Below are positions 1 through 9,907 of a stretch of 22,041 nucleotides of DNA, piece by piece. The notes below the pieces were generated by a model that worked only from the letters and a program-made list of their open reading frames with translations, did no database searches and was not told the origin of the DNA. The first letter of the stretch is position 1; each line of letters starts with the position of its first letter. Both the position numbers and the translations under genes were made by a program. This DNA is from Reclinomonas americana ATCC 50394. Its lineage: Eukaryota > Jakobida > Jakobea > Jakobida. The stretch covers positions 82,921 to 104,961 of the forward strand of contig PS015032.1 of NCBI GenBank assembly GCA_048213135.1, written 5' to 3'.

Positions 1-37
1 GTCATGCTTCCGCTCACCTCGCTTCCCCCTCTATCAG

Positions 38-1329
38 CAATCACGCAAACTGGCGCAGGCATCGGTGTTCACGCGCGGTCTCATGTACCACGTGTGCGAC
101 GTGTTTGTGCAAGCCCTGCAAGAGGCCGGTGGTGCCTCGCTCTCCAGCGACTCACTGCTGGTGCTGGCACGCCCATTCTTGTGCCTGCTGGCGTACGGCA
201 AGGACAAGAGCGTCGTGACGCGCGTGTCGGAGCGCACGATTCAGCCGCTGTTGGAGAACATTCGCCGTCCCGGTGACGAGTCGGAGAGTGATGACGACGA
301 CGCGAGTGGATCGGCTGAGGAGAAGAAGAAGAAGTACTTGCCGATTGACCCCTCGGTGTTGTCGGCGGTGTTGCACGAATTCGCGGCGCGCCAGTTGCGT
401 CGTTTGTGTTGTCGTTGTTGATGTGCCATCGTTGAGCTCACTCACTCCCCNNNNNNNNNNNNNNNNNNNNNNNNNNNNNNNNNNNNNNNNNNNNNNNNNN
501 NNNNNNNNNNNNNNNNNNNNNNNNNNNNNNNNNNNNNNNNNNNNNNNNNNNNNNNNNNNNNNNNNNNNNNNNNNNNNNNNNNNNNNNNNNNNNNNNNNNN
601 NNNNNNNNNNNNNNNNNNNNNNNNNNNNNNNNNNNNNNNNNNNNNNNNNNNNNNNNNNNNNNNNNNNNNNNNNNNNNNNNNNNNNNNNNNNNNNNNNNNN
701 NNNNNNNNNNNNNNNNNNNATGCAGGACTGTGGCCGCGCTGAATCGCTCTCGTCTTTACCAATTCAAGTCACTGGCCGAGCAACACATGAAGGCCGCCCC
801 AGCGGCGACCACACTGGCTGCTTTGCGGGACGAGTTGACAGTTGCGATTATGTGGGAGAGCTGTTGTTTTGTGTCGCAGTTGTGTGACCACGGTGCGCAG
901 AAGAACAAGGGACTCCCGACAGTGCCGCAATCCATGATGTTCCTGCACTGCACAAGGAGGCGAGAGGAGCTGGTGGCTGGTGAGTGGCGTTATCCGTGTC
1001 TTTTCCCCTCGCATCTGTCGCTCATACCAAATGGCCATCACAGTCACGATTGACGAGACTGCTGCCAATGCCGCCGAACGCATTGCAGACGCCATTGAAC
1101 GTCGAGGTGAGTCCTACACGCACATATGCACCTGCTGGCGTTGTCTCACACGTGGTACATGTGCAGCACTGAAACGCGCTCGTCGAGATGGACAGGCGCC
1201 AATAAAGATGAGAAAGACGTCGGGCAGGAAGGGTGAGTGCTCCGTTTGATCATCGATGCTGTGCATGTTCTCACCGCCACCTCTGCCAACACAGTGGCTT
1301 CTGTGCAAGACGAAGAAAGCGATGAATAA
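38..1329 (+). CDS. RRP1: RRP1/NOP52-like ribosomal RNA processing protein, 3' part
   Basis: The family is nucleolar and acts in pre-rRNA processing for the large ribosomal subunit. The window opens in an intron ending near position 37. I read exons at 38-393, 726-840, 901-979, 1044-1106, 1167-1232 and 1295-1329 (TAA). The first exon carries the family's helical core (GLMYHVCDVFVQAL, then LLVLARPFL and IQPLLENI) and an acidic linker. Joining 393 to 726 across the N gap gives AARQTVAALNRSRLY, which matches the RRP1 pattern of ARQ followed shortly by NRxRLY, so the gap lies in an intron. The 841-900 intron is 60 nt and in frame, so its removal is inferred from length and its GTTGCG donor. The tail is basic, then ends VASVQDEESDE. 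The last exon lies in the first unit of a tandem triplication shared with the ORC1 start. The 5' end is missing. Family call is confident; middle and tail exons less so. Confidence 0.8.
451..719. other. assembly gap in an RRP1 intron
   Basis: This is a run of N. The RRP1 reading frame is interrupted at 393 and resumes at 726, so the missing bases are intronic. No evidence of a lost exon is needed to make the protein continuous. Confidence 0.95.
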
Positions 1330-1690
1330 AACGATAACCTCCTTCAAAAAGACTTGACAAAGGAGGAAGGATAGTCTGTCGAGAGGCAGTCCCCTTAATT
1401 TTGTCGCCTGAAGGATGAGCGTTTTGGCCAGCACAGCGGCTTCTGTGCAAGACGAAGAAAGCGATGAATAACGTTAACACCATCAAAAGACGTGATGAAG
1501 AAGGAAGAATAGTCCGTCGAGAGGCACCACTTAATTTTCGCCTGAAGGATGAGCGTTTGGCCAGCACAGTGGGTCAACACAGTGGCTTCTGTGCAAGACG
1601 AAGAAAGCGATGAATAAAAACGATAACCTCCCTTCACAAAAAGCGTGACAATGTCCTCTTCATCTCTTTGCATTCCGTAGGATGAGCGTT
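1291..1690 (+). repeat. three-copy tandem repeat spanning the RRP1 end and ORC1 start
   Basis: Units start at 1291, 1433 and 1579 (steps of 142 and 146 bp); the third is shorter and diverges in its middle. Each unit begins with the RRP1 terminal 3' splice site and last coding exon (the stretch encoding ASVQDEESDE and its stop) and ends at a GATGAGCGTT motif. In the third unit that motif is the ORC1 start codon, at 1682. The repeated block is therefore the whole intergenic region plus the end of one gene and the start of the next. The junctions create two small ORFs: 1415-1471 (18 codons, starting MSVLASTA) and 1549-1617 (22 codons, starting MSVWPAQW). Both end in the RRP1 tail peptide. Confidence 0.9.
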
Positions 1691-4600
1691 CGGAAGTGGT
1701 CTGCGAAAGAGGTCCCTCATTCACCACCCCCTTCCTCTCGCTCCTCCACACACATACTCACCACCACACAGCTGCGCACGTTGGAGTCGCTCTTTGCAGA
1801 GGATGCATCGCGCACCGACTGGGTCAGCCTGGCCGAGAAGCTGAGAGCGCCCGTCTCTCAGATCGCCACGTGGTTTGAGGTTCTCTCTCTCTCACTCACT
1901 CTCTTCTCTCTGTTGTGTCTTTGCATTGATCACGCGATGCAGAAACGAAACGCGTTCGGATCGCCGAGCAGTGTGAAATCGCGCGATCGCGATATTCCTC
2001 CACCCGAGGACAGCGAGCCTCCACAGAAGCGACGACGCACATCGCTGCAGGTGGAGAACAGCAGTGACGACGATGAAAAGGGCGGAGGAAAGAAGAAGAA
2101 AAAGGAGAAGGTGAAGAAGGAGGAGGACAAGAAGATCAGCTCGCCACCGCAGGTCGCCAAGAGACCGCCTCCTTCGGCAGGCACGCGCAGTCGACGGCGA
2201 TCGACGGATGCTGGGTCGTCGGCGAAGAAGCCGCTGACAGTAGTGGAGAGCGATGAGGAGGAGGTGAGCGCTTGTCGCACGCGGTTTCGTGTTCTGTGGT
2301 GCTGATTGGTGTTTGGTGTGCAGTACGACTCGGATGACAGCGATGCGATGCCCATGCCCGAGGAGGGCTGGCCGTGCCTGAAGGGAATCTGGGTGACCGA
2401 TCCCATGCCGGAGAAGCAGACGCCGTCGCGCAAGTACTTTGAGGTGTTCACCAGGGATGGAGTTGCGTGGTTTTTCTGTTGTGTGCGGCGATGTGGGTGC
2501 TGATGACAAGGGCGCGTGCAGGTGGTGTACAGGATCGGCCAGTTTGTGATGATGAAGAGCGGACTGCCGGAGCCGTACGTGGCGCGCATCGTGTCCATTT
2601 TCACCATGCGCAGCTCTGATGGGGAGCGTGAGGTGCGTGTACGGGAACGATGTGTCGCACCGAATGAGCCCTCTTGATTGACTCGAATGCAGGCGCACGT
2701 CGACACCGAGTGGCTGTTCCAGGTTGCCGATGCCCCGGCTGCCGATGGTGGATTCTACAAGGTACCGTCCTCACTCCATTGTGCGACGCACTGTACGGTT
2801 CGCTAAAGCCCACGTGCTGCAGGCGTGTCGACACGAGGTCTTCATCTCGCACGATCACAACGAGAACGAGGCCGAGTTTGTGGAGGGCCCGTGCACCGTG
2901 ACCACCATCAGTTGTCGCCATCCAGCCGACCGCCGCTTCGCCAAGTTGTGCGAGAAGGCCGATCGAGCGCAGTTGAGTCGCGCGGTGTTGTCACTCCTTC
3001 GCCAACCGACTGACGCTGGCACGCGCGCAGGTACTTTGCGCGTTTCATGTACGACGCTGCCTCGCGCACACGCAAGTTGTTGTCGGCGGTGGAGGGCTTC
3101 AAGGCCGACATGAGTGCGTTGTCCCTCCGACTCGTTGGCGCATTTGTCCGACGCTCACTCTCATGTTCTGCAGCGCTGGAAGATGCTGCTGGTGTGGCTG
3201 ACAGTGAAGAGGAGGAGGACGATGATGACGACGATGGTGATCGTGCTGGTGGCGGTGGTGCGGACCGCGGTGCTGCGCGTGGCATGGATGTTGACGGGCA
3301 GCCGGACCACGGCGACGATGCCGCGCACAGTTCGTTGACCGGCGCTTGTTGGTACTGTCGCACATGTGGACTCAATCGATTCTTGTGCAGGCATCTCGGC
3401 CGTGTACCAACAGGCGCGCTCCCTGCTGCACATTTCGGTGGTCCCCGATGTCTTGCCGTGTCGCGACGTCGAGCGGAAACACGTGCTGCGGTATCTCACG
3501 CAGGCGCTGGATGCCAAGCTCGGCGGCGTGTTGTGTGCGTCGCCTTCTTGTCTTGGCATGCTAATGCGGTTGTGTTGACACGCGCCTGCCGCACAGACAT
3601 TTCTGGCATGCCGGGCACAGGCAAGACGGCCACCGTGCACGAAGTGCTGCGTCGGCTGCGTGTGAGGCAAGAGCAGGGAGTTGCGTGAATGTGCTTGTGT
3701 GTGCCATTGTGCGCCGCAGCCTCTCATCCGTTGCGGTGATGCACAGAAAGTGCCTCCGTTTCAGTACGTGGAGATCAACGGCATGAAACTTGTCGAGGCG
3801 CAGCAGGCGTACACTCTCCTTTACAAGGCATTGTGTGGCAAGGCCGCTGGCCCTGGACCAGCTCTCGAGGGCCTGACGCGCCACTTTAACAGTCGCGCGG
3901 CCAAGCTGTCGTGCTGGTGTGTGCCGCTCGCCAGCATTCGTGTATTCTGCGTTGCACACTCACCTTGGCTCAGTGTGGTTCTTCTGGACGAAATCGACGA
4001 GATTGCCTCGCGCAACATCTCGGTGCTGTACAATCTGCTGGACTGGCCGCGGTTACAAAACTCGCAGCTGATCGTCGTCGGCATTGCGAATACAATGGAT
4101 CTGATTGAGCGACTGTTGCCGCGACTGGCCAGTCGTGCCGACATTGAGCGACTGCCCTTCAAGTCATACTCGTATGACCAGATCAAGGCAATTGTGCATT
4201 CGCGGCTCGGTGGCATCGAGGCATTCAAGGACAAGGGTCTCGAGCTGTGCGCACGAAAGGTGGCCAGCGTGTCTGGCGACGTGCGGCGAGCGTTGGAGAT
4301 TTGTCGGTGTGTGTGTGTATGTCGTGAAGAGCGTTTTCCAGTTGCGCATGCACTCACTGTGCATGTGGTCAGGCGTGCCACGGAGCTGGCGGAGCACATG
4401 GCCCGCGAGGCACGCATCGCCGATCGCGAGTTCGATCCCGACGACAACGGCATCGGCACGGACCTCATTCAGCGCGTGATTCAGGAGTTCTTTGCCGAGT
4501 CGGCGGTGCACTACATTCGCGAGCTGCCGGTGCTGCAGAAAGTGGTGCTGGCCGCGTCGGCGTGGGTCGCCCGCACCGGCAACTCATCGGTCGTGTCCGT

Positions 4601-4992
4601 GCGCAAAATGCTGGATCGCGCCCGTGACACGGCCCTGCAGTACCACCAACATCAGCAGCAGCAACAGCAGCAGCAATCCAACCGGCTTTCCGACTCTGCG
4701 CTGATGCAGCCACAACGCGTACTGCCACCACCGGCAACGCTGCTGCGGTGTGCCGAGGCGCTGGTGAGCAAGAACCTCATGGAGTTGTTGTCGTCACGAA
4801 GGTGAGAACGCGAAATGGGAGAAAGAGAGAGCGTGCTTGCAGTTTATTGACGGTGCGCCTGACTGCATGCGACGCGCTGACAGCGAGAGATATCCGTTCA
4901 TGTCGCGACACGACAGCGTGCAGCTGCTGGTGGATCGTGACAATGTGCAAGACGCCCTTCGCGATGAGGACTGGCTGACGAGGCTATTGTGA
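1682..4992 (+). CDS. ORC1: Origin recognition complex subunit 1 with N-terminal homeodomain-like segment
   Basis: ORC1 is the large ATPase of the origin recognition complex; it binds origins and loads CDC6 and MCM. Fourteen exons: 1682-1879, 1943-2263, 2324-2461, 2522-2632, 2693-2761, 2823-2971, 3031-3113, 3174-3329, 3391-3534, 3597-3679, 3747-3910, 3974-4306, 4373-4801, 4884-4992. They sum to 2487 nt (828 aa) with all phases consistent. Order of domains: homeodomain-like residues about 25-71; Lys/Glu-rich linker; BAH domain about 200-310 (ending near ACRHEVFIS); acidic linker; AAA+ ATPase with Walker A GMPGTGKT at 460-467, Walker B VVLLDEIDE with D544 and E545, and sensor-1 region GIANTMDL; winged helix interrupted by a short Gln run; end DEDWLTRLL. 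Most introns are 59-67 nt (the last 82). The ORC1 identity is certain. The homeodomain part is reported separately because fusion to ORC1 is unexpected. Confidence 0.95.
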
Positions 4993-5215
4993 GGGGCAGA
5001 GATGGAGAGTAAAAAATGGCCACGTATCATACACAAGGCGATATGAGTGAGGCGCAGGTGAACGTCGAGTTGTAGGTGACTTGTCCCATTGTGTTTGTTT
5101 TGCGCGCGCAAGCAAGCAATGTCAGCGGGGAGAAACCGCCGTGTGGCATTCGCCTCTCACCAGGAAGGGTGTGTGAGAGAGAGGAGAGAGAGTGACGCAC
5201 AGGGTCAGCAACCTC

Positions 5216-5217
<2 letters not shown>

Positions 5218-5258
<41 letters not shown>
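5218..5258 (+). repeat. (TG)n microsatellite
   Basis: About twenty uninterrupted TG dinucleotides, followed by TTCGACAG, a plausible 3' splice site. It probably lies in a leader intron upstream of NUP35. Confidence 0.95.
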
Positions 5259-5260
<2 letters not shown>

Positions 5261-5451
5261 CGACAGTGCGACTGCGCCCACACCAACCTCTGCGCGACGA
5301 GCACCAGTGGGCTCAGCGAATGGCGCACACCATGCACCAACCAGTGTGTTTGGAGACACAGACATCAGTCAGCGGTGAGTGGAGTGAAGAGAGAGAGTTA
5401 AACTCTTCTGTGCCNNNNNNNNNNNNNNNNNNNNAGACGACGACGTACGTA

Positions 5452-5453
<2 letters not shown>

Positions 5454-5537
<84 letters not shown>
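5454..5537 (+). repeat. (CA)n microsatellite
   Basis: About forty CA dinucleotides shortly after the 20-N gap at 5415-5434. The tract sits between a GTGAGT donor at 5378 and the acceptor at 5592, so it is probably intronic. Its length is likely polymorphic and may be miscounted in the assembly. Confidence 0.95.
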
Positions 5538-5538
<1 letters not shown>

Positions 5539-5595
5539 GGAGACAGAGCAAAGATCAAGTGTTGTCTCACTCTTACGTTCTACTGCCTGCAGACC

Positions 5596-6558
5596 ATGTC
5601 GACGCACACTCGTACAGTGGAGACGCCACACACCCCACAAGGCACGACACCTCTCTCTCTCTATGGAGACTGACGCGCGCTGTTGCTTCTCACTCTGTCT
5701 TGCGACTCAGGCGGTGTCATGTCGGCGGCTGCAGGCTCGAGTCATCGCGATCTGTTCTCGCCACCGATCGTGGAACGCATGCGCCTGTCGCCGATGAAGG
5801 GTTTCCCGACTCCGCAGGCCTTCTCACCGCAGCCATTCGACACACCGCAGTCGGCGCAGTTGCAGACACCGTCGCGCTGGTCGCCGCGCATGGATCCGTT
5901 CTTTGAGCACTCGGACATGGGCAAGTCGGCAGCGCGCATGCATCGGTCGGTCGATGGTGGCGTGTCGGAGCTGGAGTTGTGGGTGACTGTGTTTGGATTC
6001 CGGCCCATGCACGCCGCCTACATTCTCTCCGAGTTTGAGGCGTACGGCACGATTGTGCAGAAGAAGAGCGGCTCCGGCAACTGGATGCACTTGAGGTGTG
6101 TGTGTGGAGCCTCTCTTCTGCTCGTCGTCTAGCCGCTGACAGTGGAGCGATGCCAGGTACTCGGGCAAGCGCGAGGTCGAGCAGGCGCTGTCGAAGCACG
6201 GCAAGAGGTACAACAGCAACATTATGGTTGGCGTGCTGCCGTGCAACGACATGGTGCGTTCGTGTCTCGTGTACTTGTGATATCTGCTGTCGCTGATGCA
6301 TGTCGGGTGCAGAGCGTGCTGGGCTCGGTGCCAGTGCAATCGCAACAGACGCTGATCAAGTCGCCAGAGAAGCGCACCTTTACTGCGGCCATTGCGTTGC
6401 GTGCAGGACAGGGGAAGGCTGGGGGAACAGGTGGAGGCAGCAGAGGCTGACATTGCGTGCGCAGCGAGTACGAGGTGGAGGATCCACGCGATCGCAAACG
6501 ACCCAAGCGCGGAGACTCACTGCTAGCCAAGATCAAGACGTACTTTTTCGGTGACTGA
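5596..6558 (+). CDS. NUP35: Nucleoporin NUP35/NUP53
   Basis: This is a nuclear pore inner-ring component that links the pore to the membrane. Exons: 5596-5641, 5711-6095, 6157-6253, 6313-6395, 6465-6558, giving 705 nt (234 aa) in frame. A Pro/Ser/Thr-rich N-terminus (TPQ, FSPP, FPTP repeats) is followed by the MPPN/RRM domain at about residues 100-180, with WVTVFGF at its start, NWMHLRY in the middle and NIMVGVLPC near its end; all are family hallmarks. The C-terminus, SLLAKIKTYFFGD, matches the membrane-binding amphipathic tail of NUP35. The start is uncertain. I chose ATG 5596 because it joins the MPPN exon through a 69-nt intron, but that intron would have a GC donor; a GT at 5612 also keeps frame, and ATG 5719 could start the protein by itself. 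The last intron uses GTTGCG. The protein is shorter than the human one (about 326 aa), mainly at the N-terminus. Confidence 0.88.
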
Positions 6559-6834
6559 GTCATGGTGGTGGCGGCTGCGTCAAGAGAGCGATGATGTGAT
6601 TCGATATACATATGAAGTTTGGAAACAAAGAAGCGAAGGTCGAGAAGCAGGTTGACAATATTTGCACCTGCATTCGATTGTGTAAACCCAGAAGTCGAAT
6701 TGCAGCAGCCCGTTGCACGTACACGCCGTTGCTTCTTAACAGGCTCGCTGTGGTAAGCACGACATAACGTCGTGCTGCAAAAGGACAACTTGAATTGTTT
6801 GGATCTTGATTTTTGAGGTCAAAGAGAGACAGAA
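6559..6834. other. NUP35-GNL1 intergenic region
   Basis: This 276-bp spacer holds the NUP35 3' end and the GNL1 promoter and leader. I see no coding exon on either strand that is supported by splice sites or family motifs. A perfect short hairpin lies at 6756-6776 and is listed separately. Confidence 0.6.
6756..6776. other. short perfect inverted repeat
   Basis: Eight bases (AGCACGAC) are followed by a five-base loop (ATAAC) and the exact complement (GTCGTGCT). It lies about 60 bp upstream of the GNL1 ATG. It could be a leader hairpin, a palindromic protein-binding site, or chance. Confidence 0.5.
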
Positions 6835-7805
6835 ATGGGTCCGAAACGTGGTGGCCGCGCCTTGCCCTTCTCCGGCAAGAAGAAAAAGCAGCAAATGAAG
6901 GAGAAACGATTGAAAGAGGTAGCACACGCACACACAACACTGAGTGCGTGTGTGAGAAAGAGATGCTGACGTTGCAATGCACAGCAACAAGCCGCCGAGG
7001 CAAGAGCAAGAGTTGCGCGTAAGAGAGAGAGAGAGCAAAGTTGAACTCGCCTCTCACCCTCATACACACACACAGGCAGGGCAACCAGTGACAGCAGCAG
7101 CGCCAGTCACCGAGCCCGACTCTGACGACGATGACGATGACGATGACGAGGTCTCTGATGGCAGCAGTGGTGGGAGTGACGTGTCGCCCACGCGCAACAG
7201 TGCGCGTCGTCGAGCGCCGGGAAGAGAGGGCAGAAGAGAGGGCAGGTCGACATCGACTGCGGTGACGGCGACGGCGGCGGCGGCTGCTGGTCCGTCTGCG
7301 GAGGCCGGAGATAAGCGACGAGGGGTGAAGCTGGTGGAGGCGCTGACGGATTCGTCAGGTAGGCGGGCGGGGAAGGGGAGAGGGGTATGGTGCGACTTGT
7401 TCTTCTTCTTTTTCTTCTCCTTCTTGTTCTCCTCCTCCTCCTCCTCCTTCTTCTTCTTCTTCTTGTTGTTCTTCTTCGTCTCCTTTTCCTCCTCCTACTC
7501 CTCCGCCTCTTCCTTCTTCTCCTTCCTCTCCTCCTCCTTCTCCTTCTCCTCTTGTTCTNNNNNNNNNNNNNNNNNNNNNNNNNNNNNNNNNNNNNNNNNN
7601 NNNNNNNNNNNNNNNNNNNNNNNNNNNNNNNNNNNNNNNNNNNNNNNNNNNNNNNNNNNNNNNNNNNNNNNNNNNNNNNNNNNNNNNNNNNNNNNNNNNN
7701 NNNNNNNNNNNNNNNNNNNNNNNNNNNNNNNNNNNNNNNNNNNNNNNNNNNNNNNNNNNNNNNNNNNNNNNNNNNNNNNNNNNNNNNNNNNNNNNNNNNN
7801 NNNNN

Positions 7806-7876
<71 letters not shown>

Positions 7877-9851
7877 CTCCTCCTCCTCCTCCTCCTCCTC
7901 CTCCTCTCCATTCTCATTCTCATCCCTTGCCCGTCATTCTAATCCGTGCAGAGGACGAAAAAGCTGGTGGTGGTCCCGACCTGGCGCCAGTGGCAGCCAC
8001 CAGTCACGCGCGTGTGCGCAACCGCCTTACCACGGTGTTCGAGAAGGAGAGCAAGGAGGCGGTGCAGGCGCGTGCGCGACTCGGCCAGTTGCCGCTGGTG
8101 CGCACCGAGGAGAAGCTGTGGGCGGCCGAACTCAACATGGAGGACTACATTGAGATTCCCAAGCGCCCGGAGGGCGTGGAGGACGGAGCGTTGACGCCCG
8201 ACGAGCTGGATCGACTCGAGCAGCGCGAGTTCAAGCGCTACCTCCGCCGCGTGTACCTCAAGTATCCGCGCGACCGCCTCAACTTTTTCGAGCACAACTT
8301 GGAGGTGTGACGGATCGGATGCACTCTTTTTGCTTTCCAGTCCTCACCTCACCTCTCCGCTGCAGGTGTGGCGACAATTGTGGCGCGTGGTGGAAAAGTC
8401 CCACGTGTTGTGCCTGATTGTCGACATTCGCGACCCGGTGTTCCACTTCCCGCCGGCGCTCTACTACTACGTCACCCGCGAACACCGCAAGCCGCTGATT
8501 GTGGTGCTCAACAAGGTCGACGTGGTGCCGGAGTTTGTGCGTCTGCGGTGGGTCGAGTATTTCGCGGAGAAGCTGCCCGACGTGCACGTGGTGTGCTTCT
8601 CGGCGCGGTGGAACCTGGTGCCGCCGCCGGGCATGGAGAGCAACGACTACTCGGCGCAGGCGGTGATTGATTTCGCCGACGCTGTCGCCACGCGTATTCA
8701 TCGTGCTCGTTGCGTGCATGCATTTATTTTGCCTGCCTGTTTCCGCTTCTGAGCTCATCTCTCTCTTGTGATGAGCAGCGGGCGAGGCGCTCATGCTGGG
8801 AATGATCGGGCATCCGAATGTCGGCAAGAGCAGCATCATCAACTCGCTGATGGGCTGCAAGCGCGTGTCGGTGTCGCACACGCCCGGACACACCAAGCAC
8901 TTCCAGACGCTGTTCTTGCGTGACGACCTGCAACTGTGTGACTGCCCCGGCTTGGTGTTCCCGGCGCTCGACAAGCCCAAGGAGATCCAGATTGTGCTCG
9001 GCGTGTTCCCGATTGCGCAGGTGCGCGAACCGTACACGGCCATTCGGTACCTGGCGGAGCGCTTGCCGATCGAGGAGATTTACAAGCTGCAGATGGATCC
9101 AGGTGCGCGACATTTGCCTGTGTCTGAGTGTTTCACGTGTGCTTGCCCTCTAACAACGTGCCGCCAGAGTACCCACGCGGCACTCCGTGGTCACCGTACC
9201 TGCTGTGCGAGGCCATGGCGCAGCTGAAGCACTTTTACACGTCGCAGAAGGGTCGCGAGGACACGTATCGTGCAGGTTATGAGCGACGCTTTGTTGCCGC
9301 ACGTGCCACAGTCGTCGTCGAAACTCATCGTCATTGTGCATTCCACAGCCAATTACATTCTGCGCGATTGTGTCGACGGCTACCTGCAGCTGTACTTTTT
9401 GCCGCGCAACATAACCCCCGAAGAGGCAGCCGCCATTCCACGCATGTGGTGCATCCCGGCGTACAAATCGAAGCGCTGGAAGGACATTCTGCGCGCCGAG
9501 GCAGAAGGCAAGCTGCACTTGTCCACGATCGTTTTGTCTCTCGCGAAGAAAAACTCACGCAGTGGTGCAGCCGAGGAGGAAGCCAAAACCGCACCCGTGG
9601 TCGAAGCTTCCATGTACAACCCGGCCAAGGATCGCCGCCGCAAAGACAAGCGCCAGCTGCGCAAGTCGCGACGTACAGACACCACTTCGGAAGACGAAGA
9701 GGACGATGAAGTCGACGGCAAAGGAGAAGACGACGACGATGATGATGACGACGCGCGCCCAGCAAAGGCGAGTGGCAGTGGCAATGTGTGGGGAGCCGCA
9801 GCTGGTCGCCGTCGCCCAGCCAGCTCAGATGACGACGACGATGAGGAATGA
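6835..9851 (+). CDS. GNL1: GNL1-type circularly permuted GTPase
   Basis: GNL1 belongs to the YlqF/YawG (HSR1/MMR1) GTPases, most of which act in ribosome assembly. Exons: 6835-6918, 6985-7011, 7076-7358, 7952-8304, 8366-8693, 8779-9102, 9168-9275, 9349-9851, totalling 2010 nt (669 aa). The basic N-terminus (GKKKKQQMKEKR) fits nucleolar targeting. FFEHNLEVWRQLWRV is the GNL1 signature. The G motifs run in permuted order: G4 NKVD near residue 300, then G1 GHPNVGKSS near 370, then the switch region TPGHTKHFQT, then G3 DCPG. IAQVREPYTAIRYLA and DTYRAANYILRD also match GNL1 closely. The protein ends in acidic runs of Asp and Glu. Intron 3 is swollen to about 593 nt by pyrimidine microsatellites and an N gap, and has CTAAT just before its acceptor. 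NUP35 lies 276 bp upstream and the kinase gene starts 56 bp downstream. LSG1 is less likely because GNL1-specific motifs are present. Confidence 0.93.
7395..7907 (+). repeat. pyrimidine-tract microsatellites and gap inside GNL1 intron 3
   Basis: A degenerate (TTC/TCC)n tract occupies about 7395-7558, N runs from 7559 to 7805, a pure (TC)n tract from 7806 to about 7873, then (TCC)n to about 7907. All lie between donor 7359 and acceptor 7951, so the sense strand of the intron is almost entirely pyrimidine. The true intron length is unknown. Confidence 0.95.
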
Positions 9852-9907
9852 AGAGGTGTCCTCGTGTCCTTCGTGCGTGTGATCGACGGACGAGAGAGCG
9901 CGTGACC

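Larger units (their letters stand above)
4993..5595 (+). other. region between ORC1 and NUP35, with possible leader exons
   Basis: No gene is certain here. An ATG at 5119 opens a short ORF (MSAGRNRRVAFASHQEG) running into a donor-like GTGTGTGAG. The stretch from about 5265 to 5376 can be read as a Pro/Ala/Ser segment ending SVFGDTDISQR before a good donor, GTGAGT. Neither joins the NUP35 frame cleanly, so they may be untranslated leader exons, or a small exon may be lost in the 20-N gap at 5415-5434. The region also holds the TG and CA microsatellites listed separately. Confidence 0.4.

Noticed and set aside
1250-1680. A CRISPR-like array
   Set aside because: Units are about 145 bp, coding and intergenic in nature, only three in number and without spacers, in a eukaryotic locus.
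5452-5640. Val-Cys repeat ORFs
   Set aside because: They are translations of the (CA)n/(TG)n tract, with no supporting splice structure.
6600-6800. Possible tRNA or H/ACA snoRNA in the NUP35-GNL1 spacer
   Set aside because: I could not find a tRNA T-loop/B-box or a two-hairpin ACA layout; only one short hairpin is clear.
7495-7923. Arg/Glu repeat and Leu/Ser repeat proteins in all frames
   Set aside because: They are translations of simple CT/CTC microsatellites and N inside a GNL1 intron.
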